This document shows positions 26,588 to 35,899 of a DNA stretch of 64,000 nt, in pieces. The notes beneath the pieces were generated by a model. That model saw nothing but the letters and a program-made list of their open reading frames with translations, was not told the DNA's origin and searched no databases. Every line of letters starts with the position of its first letter. Position 1 is the stretch's first letter. The stretch is from positions 89,578 through 153,577 of the forward strand of contig JAUNJE010000001.1 in the NCBI GenBank assembly GCA_030533415.1, read 5' to 3'. The translations under genes and the position numbers were made by a program. The DNA is from Eubacteriales bacterium (GTDB lineage Bacteria; Bacillota; Clostridia; Oscillospirales; Oscillospiraceae).

Positions 26588-27187
26588 GTGAATACAAATA
26601 ACCGTATCAAGGCCGCAAAGCTCGGCTACATCATCGTTTCTCTTCTGCTCTGTGCGCTGGGGATCGTGTTGATCGCGGTTCCGGATTTCTCGGCTTCCCT
26701 GCTTTGCTGGGTTGGCGGGCTGCTTCTGGTTTTGTTCGGCCTTATCAAAATTGCCGGCTATTGCTCAAAGGATTTATACCGTCTGGCGTTTCAATATGAC
26801 CTGGCCTTCGGCATTCTGCTGATTGCCCTTGGCGCGATTCTCATATTCCGCACGGAAACAATGGTAAATGTGATTTGGGTTCTCCTGGGGATCAGCATCT
26901 TGGCCGATGCCCTGCTGAAAATACAAATCGCGATCGATTCCAAGATATTTGGCATCCATCAATGGTGGCTGATTTTTTCCATGGCCATTCTTACGGGCAT
27001 TGTCGGTTTTCTGCTGGTTTTGCGCCCGTCGGAAAGCGCGCAGGCCGTCATGGTGCTTCTTGGGATCTCCCTGCTGTCTGAGGGGATTCTGAACCTGGTG
27101 ACGATTCTGACAGCCGTCAAAATTATCCGCGATCAAAAGCCGGTTGTAATTGATGCCGAATTCTGTGGAGCAGAGCGCGACTTGTAA
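26588..27187 (+). CDS. HdeD-like membrane protein (DUF308)
   Basis: This 199-residue protein has six predicted helices arranged as three similar pairs, each with the (G)xxLLxxGILxI-type pattern of DUF308/HdeD proteins (for example LLLVLFGLIKIAGY, FGILLIALGAILIF, FLLVLRPSESAQAVMVLLGIS). HdeD is an acid-resistance protein in Escherichia coli; the family role elsewhere is unclear. GTG at 26588 follows AAAGGAGGT. It ends at a TAA that touches a short MITE derivative, with the MMPL gene 64 bp further on. Confidence 0.82.
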   Translation: MNTNNRIKAAKLGYIIVSLLLCALGIVLIAVPDFSASLLCWVGGLLLVLFGLIKIAGYCSKDLYRLAFQYDLAFGILLIALGAILIFRTETMVNVIWVLLGISILADALLKIQIAIDSKIFGIHQWWLIFSMAILTGIVGFLLVLRPSESAQAVMVLLGISLLSEGILNLVTILTAVKIIRDQKPVVIDAEFCGAERDL

Positions 27188-27211
27188 TACTGTTTCTTTA
27201 TAATATCAGTA
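27188..27211. repeat. Minimal MITE derivative, 24 bp, copy 5
   Basis: TACTGTTTCTTTATAATATC followed by AGTA: one end is the TACTGTTTC type and the other the GATATCAGTA type, joined with nothing between. It looks like an internal deletion of the 62-74 bp form and abuts the stop codon of the HdeD-like gene. Confidence 0.7.
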
Positions 27212-27250
27212 TCATTTCCGCAACATCGTAGGAAGGGTGTTCAATCGAAT

Positions 27251-29356
27251 ATGTTTTTTTCAAAAGCGGTAGTAAAGTACCGCATCCCGATTTTAATCCT
27301 CACTGTTCTGCTGATGATTCCGGCCGTGATTGGCATGGTAAACACGCGCATCAATTACGATATGCTGACCTACCTGCCGGAAGATATGGACACTGTTATC
27401 GGGCAGAACGAGTTGATGGCGGACTTCGGGAAAGGCGCGTTTTCCTTTATCATTATGGAAGACATGTCCAACGAGGATGTAGCCGCTCTCAAAGCACAGA
27501 TCGAACAGGTCGGCCATGTGGAAGCGGTGATCTGGTATGACTCTATTTTTGACCTGTCCGTCCCCATGGAGCTTTTGCCGGATGAAATCTACGCGGAATT
27601 CAATACAGACCATTCCACAATGATGGCCGTATTCTTTGACAGCTCCACCTCTGCGGATATTACAATGGATGCCATTCGGGAAATCCGTTCCATCTGCGGA
27701 AAACAGTGCTTTGTTTCCGGCATGTCCGCGTTGGTTACCGATCTGAAGGATCTTTGTGAGCAGGAAGAGCCGATTTATGTCGGCATCGCTGTGGCGCTGG
27801 CCTGCGCCGCTATGCTGGTATTTCTGGACAGCTGGCTGGTGCCCTTCGTGTTCCTGGCCAGCATCGGCATGATGATCCTGCTGAATCTTGGCACAAACTT
27901 TTTCCTCGGCGAGATTTCTTACATTACAAAAGCCCTGTCCGCCGTTTTGCAGCTTGCCGTTACCATGGACTACTCTATTTTCCTGTGGGAAAGCTACAAT
28001 GAGCAGCGCGGGAAATGCGCTGACCACAAAGAAGCCATGGCGGTCGCCATTCAGGAGACACTGACCAGTGTCGTCGGCAGCTCCATTACCACCGTCGCCG
28101 GATTCATCGCCCTGTGCTTTATGACCTTCACCATGGGCCGGGATCTGGGAATCGTCATGGCAAAGGGCGTATTGCTGGGTGTACTCGGCTGCGTGACCGT
28201 TTTGCCCGCCTTGATTTTGATTCTGGATACGCCCCTGCAAAAAACGAAGCACAAAGCGCTGCTTCCCAATATGGGCGGCTTTGCCAAGGGAGTTGTAAAG
28301 GTCTTTCCGGTATTTCTCGTGATTTTCGCCCTGCTCATTCCGCCTGCCTATTATGGATACAGCAAGACAAACGGCGAAGTTTACTACGATATGGGCGAGT
28401 GCTTGCCCCAGGACATGGCGTATGTCATTGCCAACAGCAAGCTGGCGGAGGATTTCCACATTGCCTCGACCCATATGCTGCTGGTGGACGCGGACGTTCC
28501 ATCCGGGGATATCCGCCAGATGATTGACGAAATGGAGCAGGTCGACGGCGTCAAATATGTGCTTGGCCTGGAATCCGTTGTAGGCTCCCGGGTACCCATC
28601 GAGGTTTTGCCGGAGTCCATCGTCAGCATTCTGAAAAGCGACAAATGGGAGCTGCTGCTCATCAATTCTGAATACAAGGTGGCAAGCGACAACGTAAACG
28701 CCCAGCTGGACGGTCTGAACGCCATTCTCAAAAAATACGATGAGGGCGGTATGCTGATCGGCGAGGCTCCCTGCATGAAGGATATGATCGAAACCACGTC
28801 CCATGACTTCCAAGTCGTCAATACGGTGTCGATCCTGGCGATTTTTGTCATTATTGCTTTGGTTGAAAAGAGCATTTCCCTGCCCTTTATTCTGATTGCC
28901 GTCATTGAATTCGCGATCTTCATCAATCTGGGCCTGCCCCATTATCTTGGCCAGAGCCTGCCCTTCATCGCGCCTATCTGCATCAGCACGATCCAGCTTG
29001 GCGCCACCGTTGACTACGCCATTTTGATGACGACCCGGTATAAATCCGAGCGGATTCGGGGCGCGCAGAAAAAGGACGCCGTATGGATCGCCCTTTCTAC
29101 GTCAATCCCATCCATCATCGTCTCCGGCATGGGGCTTTTTGCCGCCACTTTCGGCGTTGCGCTTTACTCGAATATCGATATCATCAGCGCTATGTGTATG
29201 CTGATGGCACGGGGCGCCGTGGTCAGTATGCTTTCCGTTATCCTGATCCTGCCCGCGCTGCTCCTGCTCTGTGACGGATTGATCTGCGCCACAACTGCGG
29301 GTATGCGGCAAATCAAAAAGTCTTCGAACAAATCCATGGAGGTAACAGCAAAATGA
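27251..29356 (+). CDS. MMPL/RND superfamily transporter
   Basis: This 701-residue membrane protein has a twofold structure: one helix at the N-terminus, a soluble outside domain, then five helices, all repeated in the second half (about 345-690). Conserved features of the MMPL/hydrophobe-amphiphile exporters are AVTMDYSIFLWE in the first half and GATVDYAILMTTRYKSE in the second half, with the intramembrane Asp-Tyr pairs used for proton coupling. In actinobacteria the family moves lipids to the envelope; in Firmicutes it often protects against fatty acids or amphiphiles. Its stop overlaps the next start (ATGA), so it is coupled to the YhgE-like protein. Confidence 0.9.
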   Translation: MFFSKAVVKYRIPILILTVLLMIPAVIGMVNTRINYDMLTYLPEDMDTVIGQNELMADFGKGAFSFIIMEDMSNEDVAALKAQIEQVGHVEAVIWYDSIFDLSVPMELLPDEIYAEFNTDHSTMMAVFFDSSTSADITMDAIREIRSICGKQCFVSGMSALVTDLKDLCEQEEPIYVGIAVALACAAMLVFLDSWLVPFVFLASIGMMILLNLGTNFFLGEISYITKALSAVLQLAVTMDYSIFLWESYNEQRGKCADHKEAMAVAIQETLTSVVGSSITTVAGFIALCFMTFTMGRDLGIVMAKGVLLGVLGCVTVLPALILILDTPLQKTKHKALLPNMGGFAKGVVKVFPVFLVIFALLIPPAYYGYSKTNGEVYYDMGECLPQDMAYVIANSKLAEDFHIASTHMLLVDADVPSGDIRQMIDEMEQVDGVKYVLGLESVVGSRVPIEVLPESIVSILKSDKWELLLINSEYKVASDNVNAQLDGLNAILKKYDEGGMLIGEAPCMKDMIETTSHDFQVVNTVSILAIFVIIALVEKSISLPFILIAVIEFAIFINLGLPHYLGQSLPFIAPICISTIQLGATVDYAILMTTRYKSERIRGAQKKDAVWIALSTSIPSIIVSGMGLFAATFGVALYSNIDIISAMCMLMARGAVVSMLSVILILPALLLLCDGLICATTAGMRQIKKSSNKSMEVTAK

Positions 29357-31539
29357 ACAGGAAAGGAATTCGTCTTATCGCCATTGGCCTGTGTGCTATG
29401 TTTCTCTTTGCCGCTGTACGTCCGGTGATATTCGCCCAAGCCGCCGGCGGTTCCAGTGGGGCGCGCAGTGCATTGGAGGAATTGCAGGGTGCCCAGGAGG
29501 AGACCCTCTACATTCTGACCGGCGCTGACGGCGCACCGCGCAAAGTCATTTCTAGCGGTCAGCTCACAAAGAAAGACGGCACTGTTCCGTCCGAGGCAGA
29601 TCTGGAAAAGGAACTGCCCATCGGTCTGGATATTACATACCGGCTGAACGGGAAAACCGTCACCGCCGGGGAGCTGGCAGGAAAAAGCGGCCGCGTCACC
29701 GTCCGCTTTGACTATACCAACCAACAGTCCCGTGACGTGACCATCGACGGGAAAAAGGAGAGCATCTATGTTCCCTTTACCGTCATGACCGGTATGCTGC
29801 TGGACAACAAGAAATTTCAGAACATTGAAATCTCCAACGGCAAGCTGATCGACGACGGCGGCCACACCGCTGTCATCGGAATCGCGTTCCCCGGCCTCCA
29901 GGAAAACCTGGCAGCCGACCCCGGGAAGCTGGAGATCCCCAGCTTTGTGGAAATGACGGCAGATGTCCAGGATTTCTCCATGGACATGACCATCACCATT
30001 GTGACCAACGCCCTGTTCCAGGAGCTGGACACCGGTGAGCTGGATTCCATCGGGGATCTGAGTGAATCCCTCAACGATCTGACAGACGCCATGGATCAGC
30101 TGATGGGCGGTTCCAACCAGCTGTATGATGGACTGAACACGCTGCTGAACAAATCGGGCGACTTGGTGAGCGGGATCAATCAGCTGGCCACCGGAGCCAA
30201 AGAGCTGAAGGCAGGCGCCGGAAGCTTGGACGAAGGCGCTGCGGCGCTGCAGGCGGGTGCGGCCCAGCTGCAGACCGGATTGGATACCGTGGTTTCCAAC
30301 AACAGCTCCCTGATTAACGGCGCGGCGCAGGTGTTCAATACCCTGCTGTCCACCGCCAACACCCAGCTCGCCGCCGCTGGCCTTGACGTTCCGGCCATGT
30401 CCATCGGAAATTACGCGGATGTCCTAAACGGCGTCATTGCCTCCCTGGATGAAACTGCCGCATATCAGCAGGCGCTTGCCACAGTCACCGCCCAGGTGGA
30501 GGAGCAGCGGGACTACATTACGGAGCAGGTAACCGCGGCGGTTCGTGGAACAGTCACGCAGCAGGTCACATCTGGCGTAGAGGCAGAGGTTAGAAACGCT
30601 GTAAAGGAGCAGGTGGTGGCCGAATCGGAGGAGCGGATCAGAGCCGCAGTCACCGAAGCCGTAAGGGAAAGCGTCACCGACGCAGTGATCCAGGCGCTCG
30701 GTATAGAAGGCATTACGACTAAAGCGGAGTATGATTCCGCTGTGGCAAGCGGACAGGTGGCCGAAGAGACACAGGCGGAGGTTTCCGCCGCGATTGAAGC
30801 GCAGATGCAAAGCGAGGAAGTTTTGCAGGAAATCGAAGAACAGACCCAAAGCCAGATTGCGCAGATTGAGCAGAAGGTCGATGAGCTGGTCAGCGCGAAG
30901 ATGCAGACCGAGGAAATTCAGGGTATCATCACCGCAAAGACAGAGGAGCAGATGCAGACCGACGAGGTACAGGATCAGATCACCCTCAACACGGAAGCCC
31001 AGGTGCAAAAGGCCATCGCCGACGCCATGGAAAGCGACGCCGTGCAGTCCCAGCTCGCGGCGGCGTCGGAAGGCGCCAAATCGGTCATTGCGCTGAAAAC
31101 CTCCCTGGACAGCTATAACGCTTTCTACCTTGGCCTTAAGAGCTACACAGCGGGCGTCGCCCAGGCGGCCTCCGGTGCGGGAGAATTGAAGGCAGGCCTG
31201 GACAGCCTGCGGGATGGTTCTGAGAAACTGTCCAGCGGTGCGGATGCACTTTGCGACGGTGTTCTAACGCTGAATAACGGCGCACCCGCTCTGGTGGATG
31301 GCGTTACCCAACTGCGCGACGGCGCGCTGCGGCTCTCCGACGGTCTGAAGGAATTTGACGAAAAGGGCGTGCAGGCCCTGGTGGACGCCGTGGATGGCGA
31401 TGTGGATCATCTGCTGGAACGGGTCCGCGCAACGGCCGACGTATCCAAGGAATACCAAGCCTTCCCGGAAATGAAAGAAGAACTGGACAGCCAGGTGAAG
31501 TTCATTTACCGCACGGATCCAGTAAAAAAAGAGAAATAA
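29353..31539 (+). CDS. Secreted/anchored YhgE-Pip-like protein with LxxG repeats
   Basis: This 728-residue protein begins with a signal or anchor sequence (about 8-30). Two regions (about 250-310 and 590-660) contain runs of the pattern LxxGxxxLxxGAxxLxxG, seen in YhgE/Pip domain proteins and phage-infection proteins. Between them lies a Gln/Glu/Ala-rich segment (about 375-580) with spacing expected for a long coiled coil. Unlike most YhgE proteins it shows no C-terminal membrane helices, ending in KFIYRTDPVKKEK. It overlaps the MMPL gene by 4 bp, so the two probably form an export complex. Confidence 0.8.
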   Translation: MNRKGIRLIAIGLCAMFLFAAVRPVIFAQAAGGSSGARSALEELQGAQEETLYILTGADGAPRKVISSGQLTKKDGTVPSEADLEKELPIGLDITYRLNGKTVTAGELAGKSGRVTVRFDYTNQQSRDVTIDGKKESIYVPFTVMTGMLLDNKKFQNIEISNGKLIDDGGHTAVIGIAFPGLQENLAADPGKLEIPSFVEMTADVQDFSMDMTITIVTNALFQELDTGELDSIGDLSESLNDLTDAMDQLMGGSNQLYDGLNTLLNKSGDLVSGINQLATGAKELKAGAGSLDEGAAALQAGAAQLQTGLDTVVSNNSSLINGAAQVFNTLLSTANTQLAAAGLDVPAMSIGNYADVLNGVIASLDETAAYQQALATVTAQVEEQRDYITEQVTAAVRGTVTQQVTSGVEAEVRNAVKEQVVAESEERIRAAVTEAVRESVTDAVIQALGIEGITTKAEYDSAVASGQVAEETQAEVSAAIEAQMQSEEVLQEIEEQTQSQIAQIEQKVDELVSAKMQTEEIQGIITAKTEEQMQTDEVQDQITLNTEAQVQKAIADAMESDAVQSQLAAASEGAKSVIALKTSLDSYNAFYLGLKSYTAGVAQAASGAGELKAGLDSLRDGSEKLSSGADALCDGVLTLNNGAPALVDGVTQLRDGALRLSDGLKEFDEKGVQALVDAVDGDVDHLLERVRATADVSKEYQAFPEMKEELDSQVKFIYRTDPVKKEK

Positions 31540-31554
31540 AAAAGGAGCATTACC

Positions 31555-32925
31555 ATGGACTTTTCTACCGCAATGAAAAAATTTGGAATGGAGCAGGCGC
31601 TGAACTACGCCATCAAGGACCCGGAAAGAAACCTGCTCAAGCTGCTGGGCTGGGTGGATAAGCTGGCGGGAGACGGTCCCAACAGCTTCCCTACCCAGCG
31701 TGAAGTCTTCCGCAAGGTGCTGTCCGATCCGGAAAACAACATGTACCAGCTCACCATGAGCGTGCTGAAGGACATTGACCAGGATGTCCTAAAGGCCACC
31801 TTTGAAAACTTCTTCCTGAATGCCAACATCATCGGCTGGCCGAAGCAGGAGGAGTACCGGCAGAAGTACGGCTGCAACATCCCCTGGGCGATTTTGCTGG
31901 ACCCCACCTCTGCCTGCAACCTGCACTGCACCGGCTGCTGGGCGGCGGAATACGGAAACCGTCTCAACCTGAGCTTTGACGAGATCGATTCCATCATCAC
32001 CCAGGGCAAGGAAATGGGCGTGTACATGTACATCTACACTGGCGGCGAGCCGCTGGTACGCAAGAAGGATTTGATCGCCCTGTGCGAAAAGCACAGCGAC
32101 TGCCAGTTCCTGAGCTTCACCAACGCGACGCTGATCGACGAGGCCTTCGCCGACGAAATGCTCCGGGTGAAGAACTTCATCCCCGCCATCAGCCTGGAGG
32201 GCTTTGAGGCCGCCACCGATGGCCGCCGGGGTGATGGTGTCTATCAGAAGGTGGTCAAGGCCATGTCGATTCTGAACGAAAAGCACCTGCCCTTCGGCAT
32301 GTCCTGCTGCTACACCAGCGCCAACCTGGATTCCATCAGCTCCTATGAATTCATCGACCACATTGTGGGGCTGGGCGCCAAGTTTGTGTGGTACTTCCAC
32401 TACATGCCCGTAGGCAATGACGCGGTGCCGGAGCTGCTGCCCACCCCTGAGCAGCGGGAATTCATGTACCACCGCATCCGGGACATCCGCGCGACGAAGC
32501 CCATTTTTGCCATGGATTTCCAGAACGACGGCGAGTATGTGGGCGGCTGCATTGCCGGCGGCCGGCGCTATCTGCACATCAATGCCAACGGCGACTGCGA
32601 TCCCTGCGTGTTCATCCACTATTCCGATTCCAACATCCGGGAAAAGACGCTGCTGGAATGCCTGCGCTCTCCCATGTTCATGGCCTATCATGACGGCCAG
32701 CCCTTCAACGACAACCACCTGCGCCCCTGCCCCATGCTGGAAAACCCGGAGCTGCTGCGCCGGATGGTGGAAAAAACCGGTGCCAAGTCCACCGACATGC
32801 AGTCCCCGGAAAGCGCGGAGCACCTGTGCGCCAAGTGCGATGCCTATGCGGCCAACTGGAAGCCTACCGCGGAGAAGCTTTGGCAGTGCAGCTGTGCCTG
32901 CAGGGCGGAGAAGAAGGAGAACTGA
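31555..32925 (+). CDS. Radical SAM enzyme with SPASM-like C-terminal cysteines
   Basis: This 456-residue enzyme has an unusual 110-residue N-terminal extension before the radical SAM core. The cluster motif is CNLHCTGCW (Cys121, Cys125, Cys128), followed by the TGGEP SAM-binding motif. The C-terminal quarter is cysteine-rich ([24 protein letters not shown]), which suggests auxiliary iron-sulfur clusters of the SPASM/twitch type. The core resembles HpnH-like and other lipid- or small-molecule-acting radical SAM proteins, but I cannot name the substrate. No precursor peptide is visible nearby. It lies 15 bp after the YhgE-like gene and 1 bp before metK, so all may be one operon. Confidence 0.87.
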   Translation: MDFSTAMKKFGMEQALNYAIKDPERNLLKLLGWVDKLAGDGPNSFPTQREVFRKVLSDPENNMYQLTMSVLKDIDQDVLKATFENFFLNANIIGWPKQEEYRQKYGCNIPWAILLDPTSACNLHCTGCWAAEYGNRLNLSFDEIDSIITQGKEMGVYMYIYTGGEPLVRKKDLIALCEKHSDCQFLSFTNATLIDEAFADEMLRVKNFIPAISLEGFEAATDGRRGDGVYQKVVKAMSILNEKHLPFGMSCCYTSANLDSISSYEFIDHIVGLGAKFVWYFHYMPVGNDAVPELLPTPEQREFMYHRIRDIRATKPIFAMDFQNDGEYVGGCIAGGRRYLHINANGDCDPCVFIHYSDSNIREKTLLECLRSPMFMAYHDGQPFNDNHLRPCPMLENPELLRRMVEKTGAKSTDMQSPESAEHLCAKCDAYAANWKPTAEKLWQCSCACRAEKKEN

Positions 32926-32926
32926 T

Positions 32927-34078
32927 ATGATTTCCTTATTCACATCCGAGAGCGTCACCGCTGGCCATCCGGATAAGGTGTGCGACCAGATCGCAGACGC
33001 GGTTCTGGACGCGCTTTTGGCAGGGGACCCCAATTCCCATGTGGCCTGTGAAGTTACGGCCATTCCCGATGGCGTTCACATTTTTGGAGAGATCACCTCC
33101 CGTACCCACGTGGACTATGCCGCCATTGCCCGCCAGGTGATCCGGGAGATCGGCTACGACAAGCCCGGCCATGGCTTTGACGCGGACAGCTGTAAAATTA
33201 CAGTCGATATCCATGAACAGTCCCCGGACATCAACATGGGCGTCACCAAGGCCGATGTTTTGGAGAACGGCGCAGGTGACCAAGGTATGATGTTCGGCTA
33301 TGCCTGCCGGGAAACCGAAAGCCTGATGCCCTTGCCCATTGAGCTTGCCCATGCCCTGACAAAGCGCCTGGCCCTTGTCCGCCAGGAGGGGATCCTGCCC
33401 TATCTGCTGCCGGATGGGAAAGCCCAGGTCACCGTGGAATACCATGACGGTATCCCGGCAAGGATCCAGGCTGTTGTGGTCTCCTCCCAGCATGAGGATA
33501 CGGTGGACATGGAGCAGCTGCGGGAGGACATTGTCCGCCATGTTATCCGCCCGGTGCTGCCGGAATCCATGCTGGATGACGGCACCCAGTATTTCATCAA
33601 TCCCACCGGGCGCTTCACCATCGGCGGCCCCGCCGGTGACAGCGGCCTGACGGGGCGGAAGCTCATTGTGGACACCTACGGCGGCTACGCCCGGCATGGC
33701 GGCGGTGCGTTCTCCGGCAAGGACCCGTCGAAGGTTGACCGCAGTGGGGCCTACATGGCCCGGTATCTGGCAAAGAACGTGGTTGCGGCAGGACTGGCAG
33801 AGCGCTGCGAGATTCAAATCAGCTACGCCATCGGCGTTGCCGAGCCGGTATCGCTGCTGGTGGATACCTACGGGACGGGAAAAATCCCCTCCGGTCAAAT
33901 CGAATCTCTGATCCTTCAAACCGTTGATTTGCGGCCGTCGGCCATCATCCGGCGCCTTTCCCTTCGGACGCCCTTCTACAGACAAACGGCCAGCTACGGT
34001 CATTTGGGTTCCAATGCTTCCCAATTGCCTTGGGAACAGACGGATTTGGCACATTTCTGGCTGGACAAATTATCATAG
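32927..34078 (+). CDS. metK: S-adenosylmethionine synthetase
   Basis: MetK forms S-adenosylmethionine from methionine and ATP. The start at 32927 gives the usual N-terminus [20 protein letters not shown], with the catalytic GHPDK. The protein is 383 residues. The [12 protein letters not shown] and [19 protein letters not shown] motifs are intact, so all three domains appear functional. The gene begins 1 bp after the radical SAM stop, using AGAAGGAGA as ribosome-binding site. A metK placed inside such an operon rather than behind a SAM riboswitch suggests dedicated supply for the radical SAM enzyme; whether this is the only metK of the genome cannot be told. Confidence 0.95.
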   Translation: MISLFTSESVTAGHPDKVCDQIADAVLDALLAGDPNSHVACEVTAIPDGVHIFGEITSRTHVDYAAIARQVIREIGYDKPGHGFDADSCKITVDIHEQSPDINMGVTKADVLENGAGDQGMMFGYACRETESLMPLPIELAHALTKRLALVRQEGILPYLLPDGKAQVTVEYHDGIPARIQAVVVSSQHEDTVDMEQLREDIVRHVIRPVLPESMLDDGTQYFINPTGRFTIGGPAGDSGLTGRKLIVDTYGGYARHGGGAFSGKDPSKVDRSGAYMARYLAKNVVAAGLAERCEIQISYAIGVAEPVSLLVDTYGTGKIPSGQIESLILQTVDLRPSAIIRRLSLRTPFYRQTASYGHLGSNASQLPWEQTDLAHFWLDKLS

Positions 34079-34084
34079 CACAGC

Positions 34085-34128
34085 AATAACCGGATTGTTC
34101 CGCACACACTGGGAACAATCCGGTTATT
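34085..34128. terminator. Bidirectional terminator after metK
   Basis: The arms AATAACCGGATTGTTCC and GGAACAATCCGGTTATT form a perfect 17-bp stem around a ten-base loop, followed by TGTATC on the plus strand and a mirrored A/T tail on the minus strand. It sits between metK and the converging methyltransferase gene. Confidence 0.85.
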
Positions 34129-34155
34129 TGTATCATCAGCGGGAAACTGCGCGCC

Positions 34156-34890
34156 TTACGCCCGGGCCGAAATGGCAAAAACCGGCACCGGGTTGTAAAA
34201 CGCATCGATATCATGGTAGATACGCTGCCAAACCGATGTGTCTATCTGAACCTCCCGAAAACCTGCCGCCTTCAGCAGCTCCAGGTCCCAGGCGGGCCTT
34301 GCCTGTTGGCAGGGACGGAGCATCCCCTTGATAGATTCATACTCTTTCAGAAGGCCCGCGCCAATCTCCTTGTGGGCATGATTTTCAGGAAGCACCTGCT
34401 GGGTGTCCTCCCGGCAATAATCCGCGTCAAAATTCAGCAGGATTCCACCGGGCCTGAGAAGGCCGTGCCAGCTGCAGTAGGCCCTCTGCAAATTCGGCAA
34501 AGACCAGGTCAGATTCCGGGTGATGACCATATCAAAGCTTGCCGCGCCGAAGTCAGGACATTCCGCATCCATCACCGAAAAACTGGCGGGAAGGCCCAAA
34601 CGGGCGGCGGTTTTCCGCGCCTCGCAGATCATGTTCTCACTCAGGTCAATGCCGGTGACCCGGTGGCCCCGGCCCGCAAGCAGCAGGGCGAAAAAGCCTG
34701 TACCGGTGCCCACGTCCAGAATATCCAGTGGCCCGTCTCCTGGCATATACGTTTGAAATTCCGCCAGCCACAGTCCATGCTTTTCACTGTCCCATTCCCG
34801 CAGGCGCAGGGAGGAGAACTGCTCCGCCCGTTGGTCCCAGTATTGTCTCACCTTCGTTTTAATTGCGTCCATAGATGCCAAAACCCGCAA
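34156..34890 (-). CDS. Class I SAM-dependent methyltransferase
   Basis: This 244-residue methyltransferase carries motif I as LDILDVGTGTGFFALLLA, motif II around GIDLSENMI, and a post-motif FDMVITRNLTWSLPN of the Methyltransf_11/25 type. The substrate is not recognisable. The start is uncertain: a TTG at 34890 lies 14 bp after AAAGGAGA, while the first ATG at 34872 lacks a Shine-Dalgarno sequence. It converges on metK across a shared terminator, so the two are not cotranscribed, although the product of one is the cofactor of the other. Confidence 0.85.
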   Translation of the reverse strand: MRVLASMDAIKTKVRQYWDQRAEQFSSLRLREWDSEKHGLWLAEFQTYMPGDGPLDILDVGTGTGFFALLLAGRGHRVTGIDLSENMICEARKTAARLGLPASFSVMDAECPDFGAASFDMVITRNLTWSLPNLQRAYCSWHGLLRPGGILLNFDADYCREDTQQVLPENHAHKEIGAGLLKEYESIKGMLRPCQQARPAWDLELLKAAGFREVQIDTSVWQRIYHDIDAFYNPVPVFAISARA

Positions 34891-35081
34891 ATGCTTACGG
34901 GTATCTCCTTTTGTTGTGCACTTCCGATTATCTTGAAAATAGCGGAAATGACTGTGCCGGTATGGCGATGTCTAGTTTACCATCTGTCCCCCACTGGGAC
35001 AACCCCTGTGGGGGGATATTTTTTGCAGTTTTTTCCCGAATAACGGCCCTTGCATCAGGCCATATATGGAATGGCATTTTC

Positions 35082-35114
35082 AAAAAACGGCGGCCCTGCC
35101 AAAGCAGGGCCGCC
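35082..35114 (-). terminator. Terminator of the small membrane-protein operon
   Basis: GGCGGCCCTGC/GCAGGGCCGCC (11-bp perfect stem, loop CAAA) is followed on the minus strand by GTTTTTTG, a canonical rho-independent terminator 12 bp after the gene at 35126. Confidence 0.9.
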
Positions 35115-35125
35115 CAAACCCGCAG

Positions 35126-35440
35126 TTACTTTTTCTTACTCAGGGACGCCCGCACAACGCCCTTGGGATCCTTCACCAGCAGGCAAACCAGCCAGATGAC
35201 CAGGCCCAGCGCAACGACAGACAGTCCCAGGAAAAAGTCGTTGAGCATATCCGCAGGAGCGGGTGTAAAATACTCCGCCCCCAGCTCTGCATACGCAAAC
35301 ACCGCGTCAACCATCCACATCAGCGAGGCTCCCCAGTACAGATAGCACAGCACATGCAGGTTCATCTCATTTTTCGGAGCCCCCTTGTACCACGCGACGG
35401 TGCATAGGATCGCCGCGAACAGGCAGGTAAGCAACGTCAT
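35126..35440 (-). CDS. Small three-helix membrane protein, unknown function
   Basis: I start this 104-residue protein at the ATG 35440 (MTLLTCLFAAIL...), preceded by GGGAGG, rather than an upstream ATG in the preceding gene's end. Three hydrophobic helices alternate with short loops; the tail is basic (RASLSKKK). I do not recognise a family. It is the second gene of a two-gene operon whose partner is also a small membrane protein. Co-expression and matched topology suggest a hetero-oligomeric membrane complex, which is inference. Confidence 0.72.
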   Translation of the reverse strand: MTLLTCLFAAILCTVAWYKGAPKNEMNLHVLCYLYWGASLMWMVDAVFAYAELGAEYFTPAPADMLNDFFLGLSVVALGLVIWLVCLLVKDPKGVVRASLSKKK

Positions 35441-35453
35441 AAGGGAAACCTCC

Positions 35454-35816
35454 CTATGCGTGCACCTGCTCAACGGCAGGACGCTTCATCAGGTTGTCGG
35501 CAACCAGGACCATACCCGCCCACACAACCGTAAGCCAGACAGCCATGGTGCCGCCCACGGAGGCCATCTCGCTGAGCATCACCGCGGTTTCCTCCGGGTC
35601 GCTCATTGCCGTCAGGAACGGGAAGAAGGGCACCACCTCGCCGTGCCAAATATGCTCAAAGCACAAAAGTGCGCTGCCGCCCCACAGCAGCTTGGACAGC
35701 CAGCCCAGCTTCCGGGAGAAGGATATCCTCTCTTCGGACGCCGCAGCCTTCTTCATTCCCTTTGAAACGACCGTAGTGGCGACCGCCTCAGCCGCCGGAA
35801 CCAGAAAACAAGCCAT
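35454..35816 (-). CDS. Small membrane protein, unknown function
   Basis: This protein has 120 residues. The ATG at 35816 follows AAAGGAGAT and is preferred over upstream in-frame ATG codons without ribosome-binding sites. An amphipathic N-terminus (residues 1-35, Ala/Val/Lys-rich) is followed by a tryptophan-containing helix (WLSKLLWGGSALLCFEHIWHG) and a C-terminal membrane segment (GGTMAVWLTVVWAGMVLVADN). No family recognised. It is first in a two-gene operon with a clear promoter and a canonical terminator, so expression is probably real. Confidence 0.72.
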   Translation of the reverse strand: MACFLVPAAEAVATTVVSKGMKKAAASEERISFSRKLGWLSKLLWGGSALLCFEHIWHGEVVPFFPFLTAMSDPEETAVMLSEMASVGGTMAVWLTVVWAGMVLVADNLMKRPAVEQVHA

Positions 35817-35868
35817 AATCAATATCTCCTTTCTGCCTGGAGCGCATATCCGCGCTCCCATTGCAGAT

Positions 35869-35897
35869 ATTATAAATCCCCCGGTTGCTCCGCGCAA
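35869..35897 (-). promoter_or_regulatory. Promoter with overlapping palindrome for the two-gene membrane operon
   Basis: On the minus strand TTGCGC (35892-35897) and TATAAT (35869-35874) are 17 bp apart. The -35 box lies within the inverted repeat GGTTGC-TCCGC-GCAACC (about 35883-35899), a plausible operator. Confidence 0.6.
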
Positions 35898-35899
35898 CC

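Noticed and set aside
27293-28942. Antisense frame of 549 codons opposite the MMPL transporter
   Set aside because: Gln/His/Gly/Asn-rich shadow of a membrane-protein gene with no start signals.
31555-32925. RiPP cluster around the radical SAM/SPASM protein
   Set aside because: No short precursor-like gene, peptidase or peptide exporter lies beside it; the neighbours fit lipid transport better.
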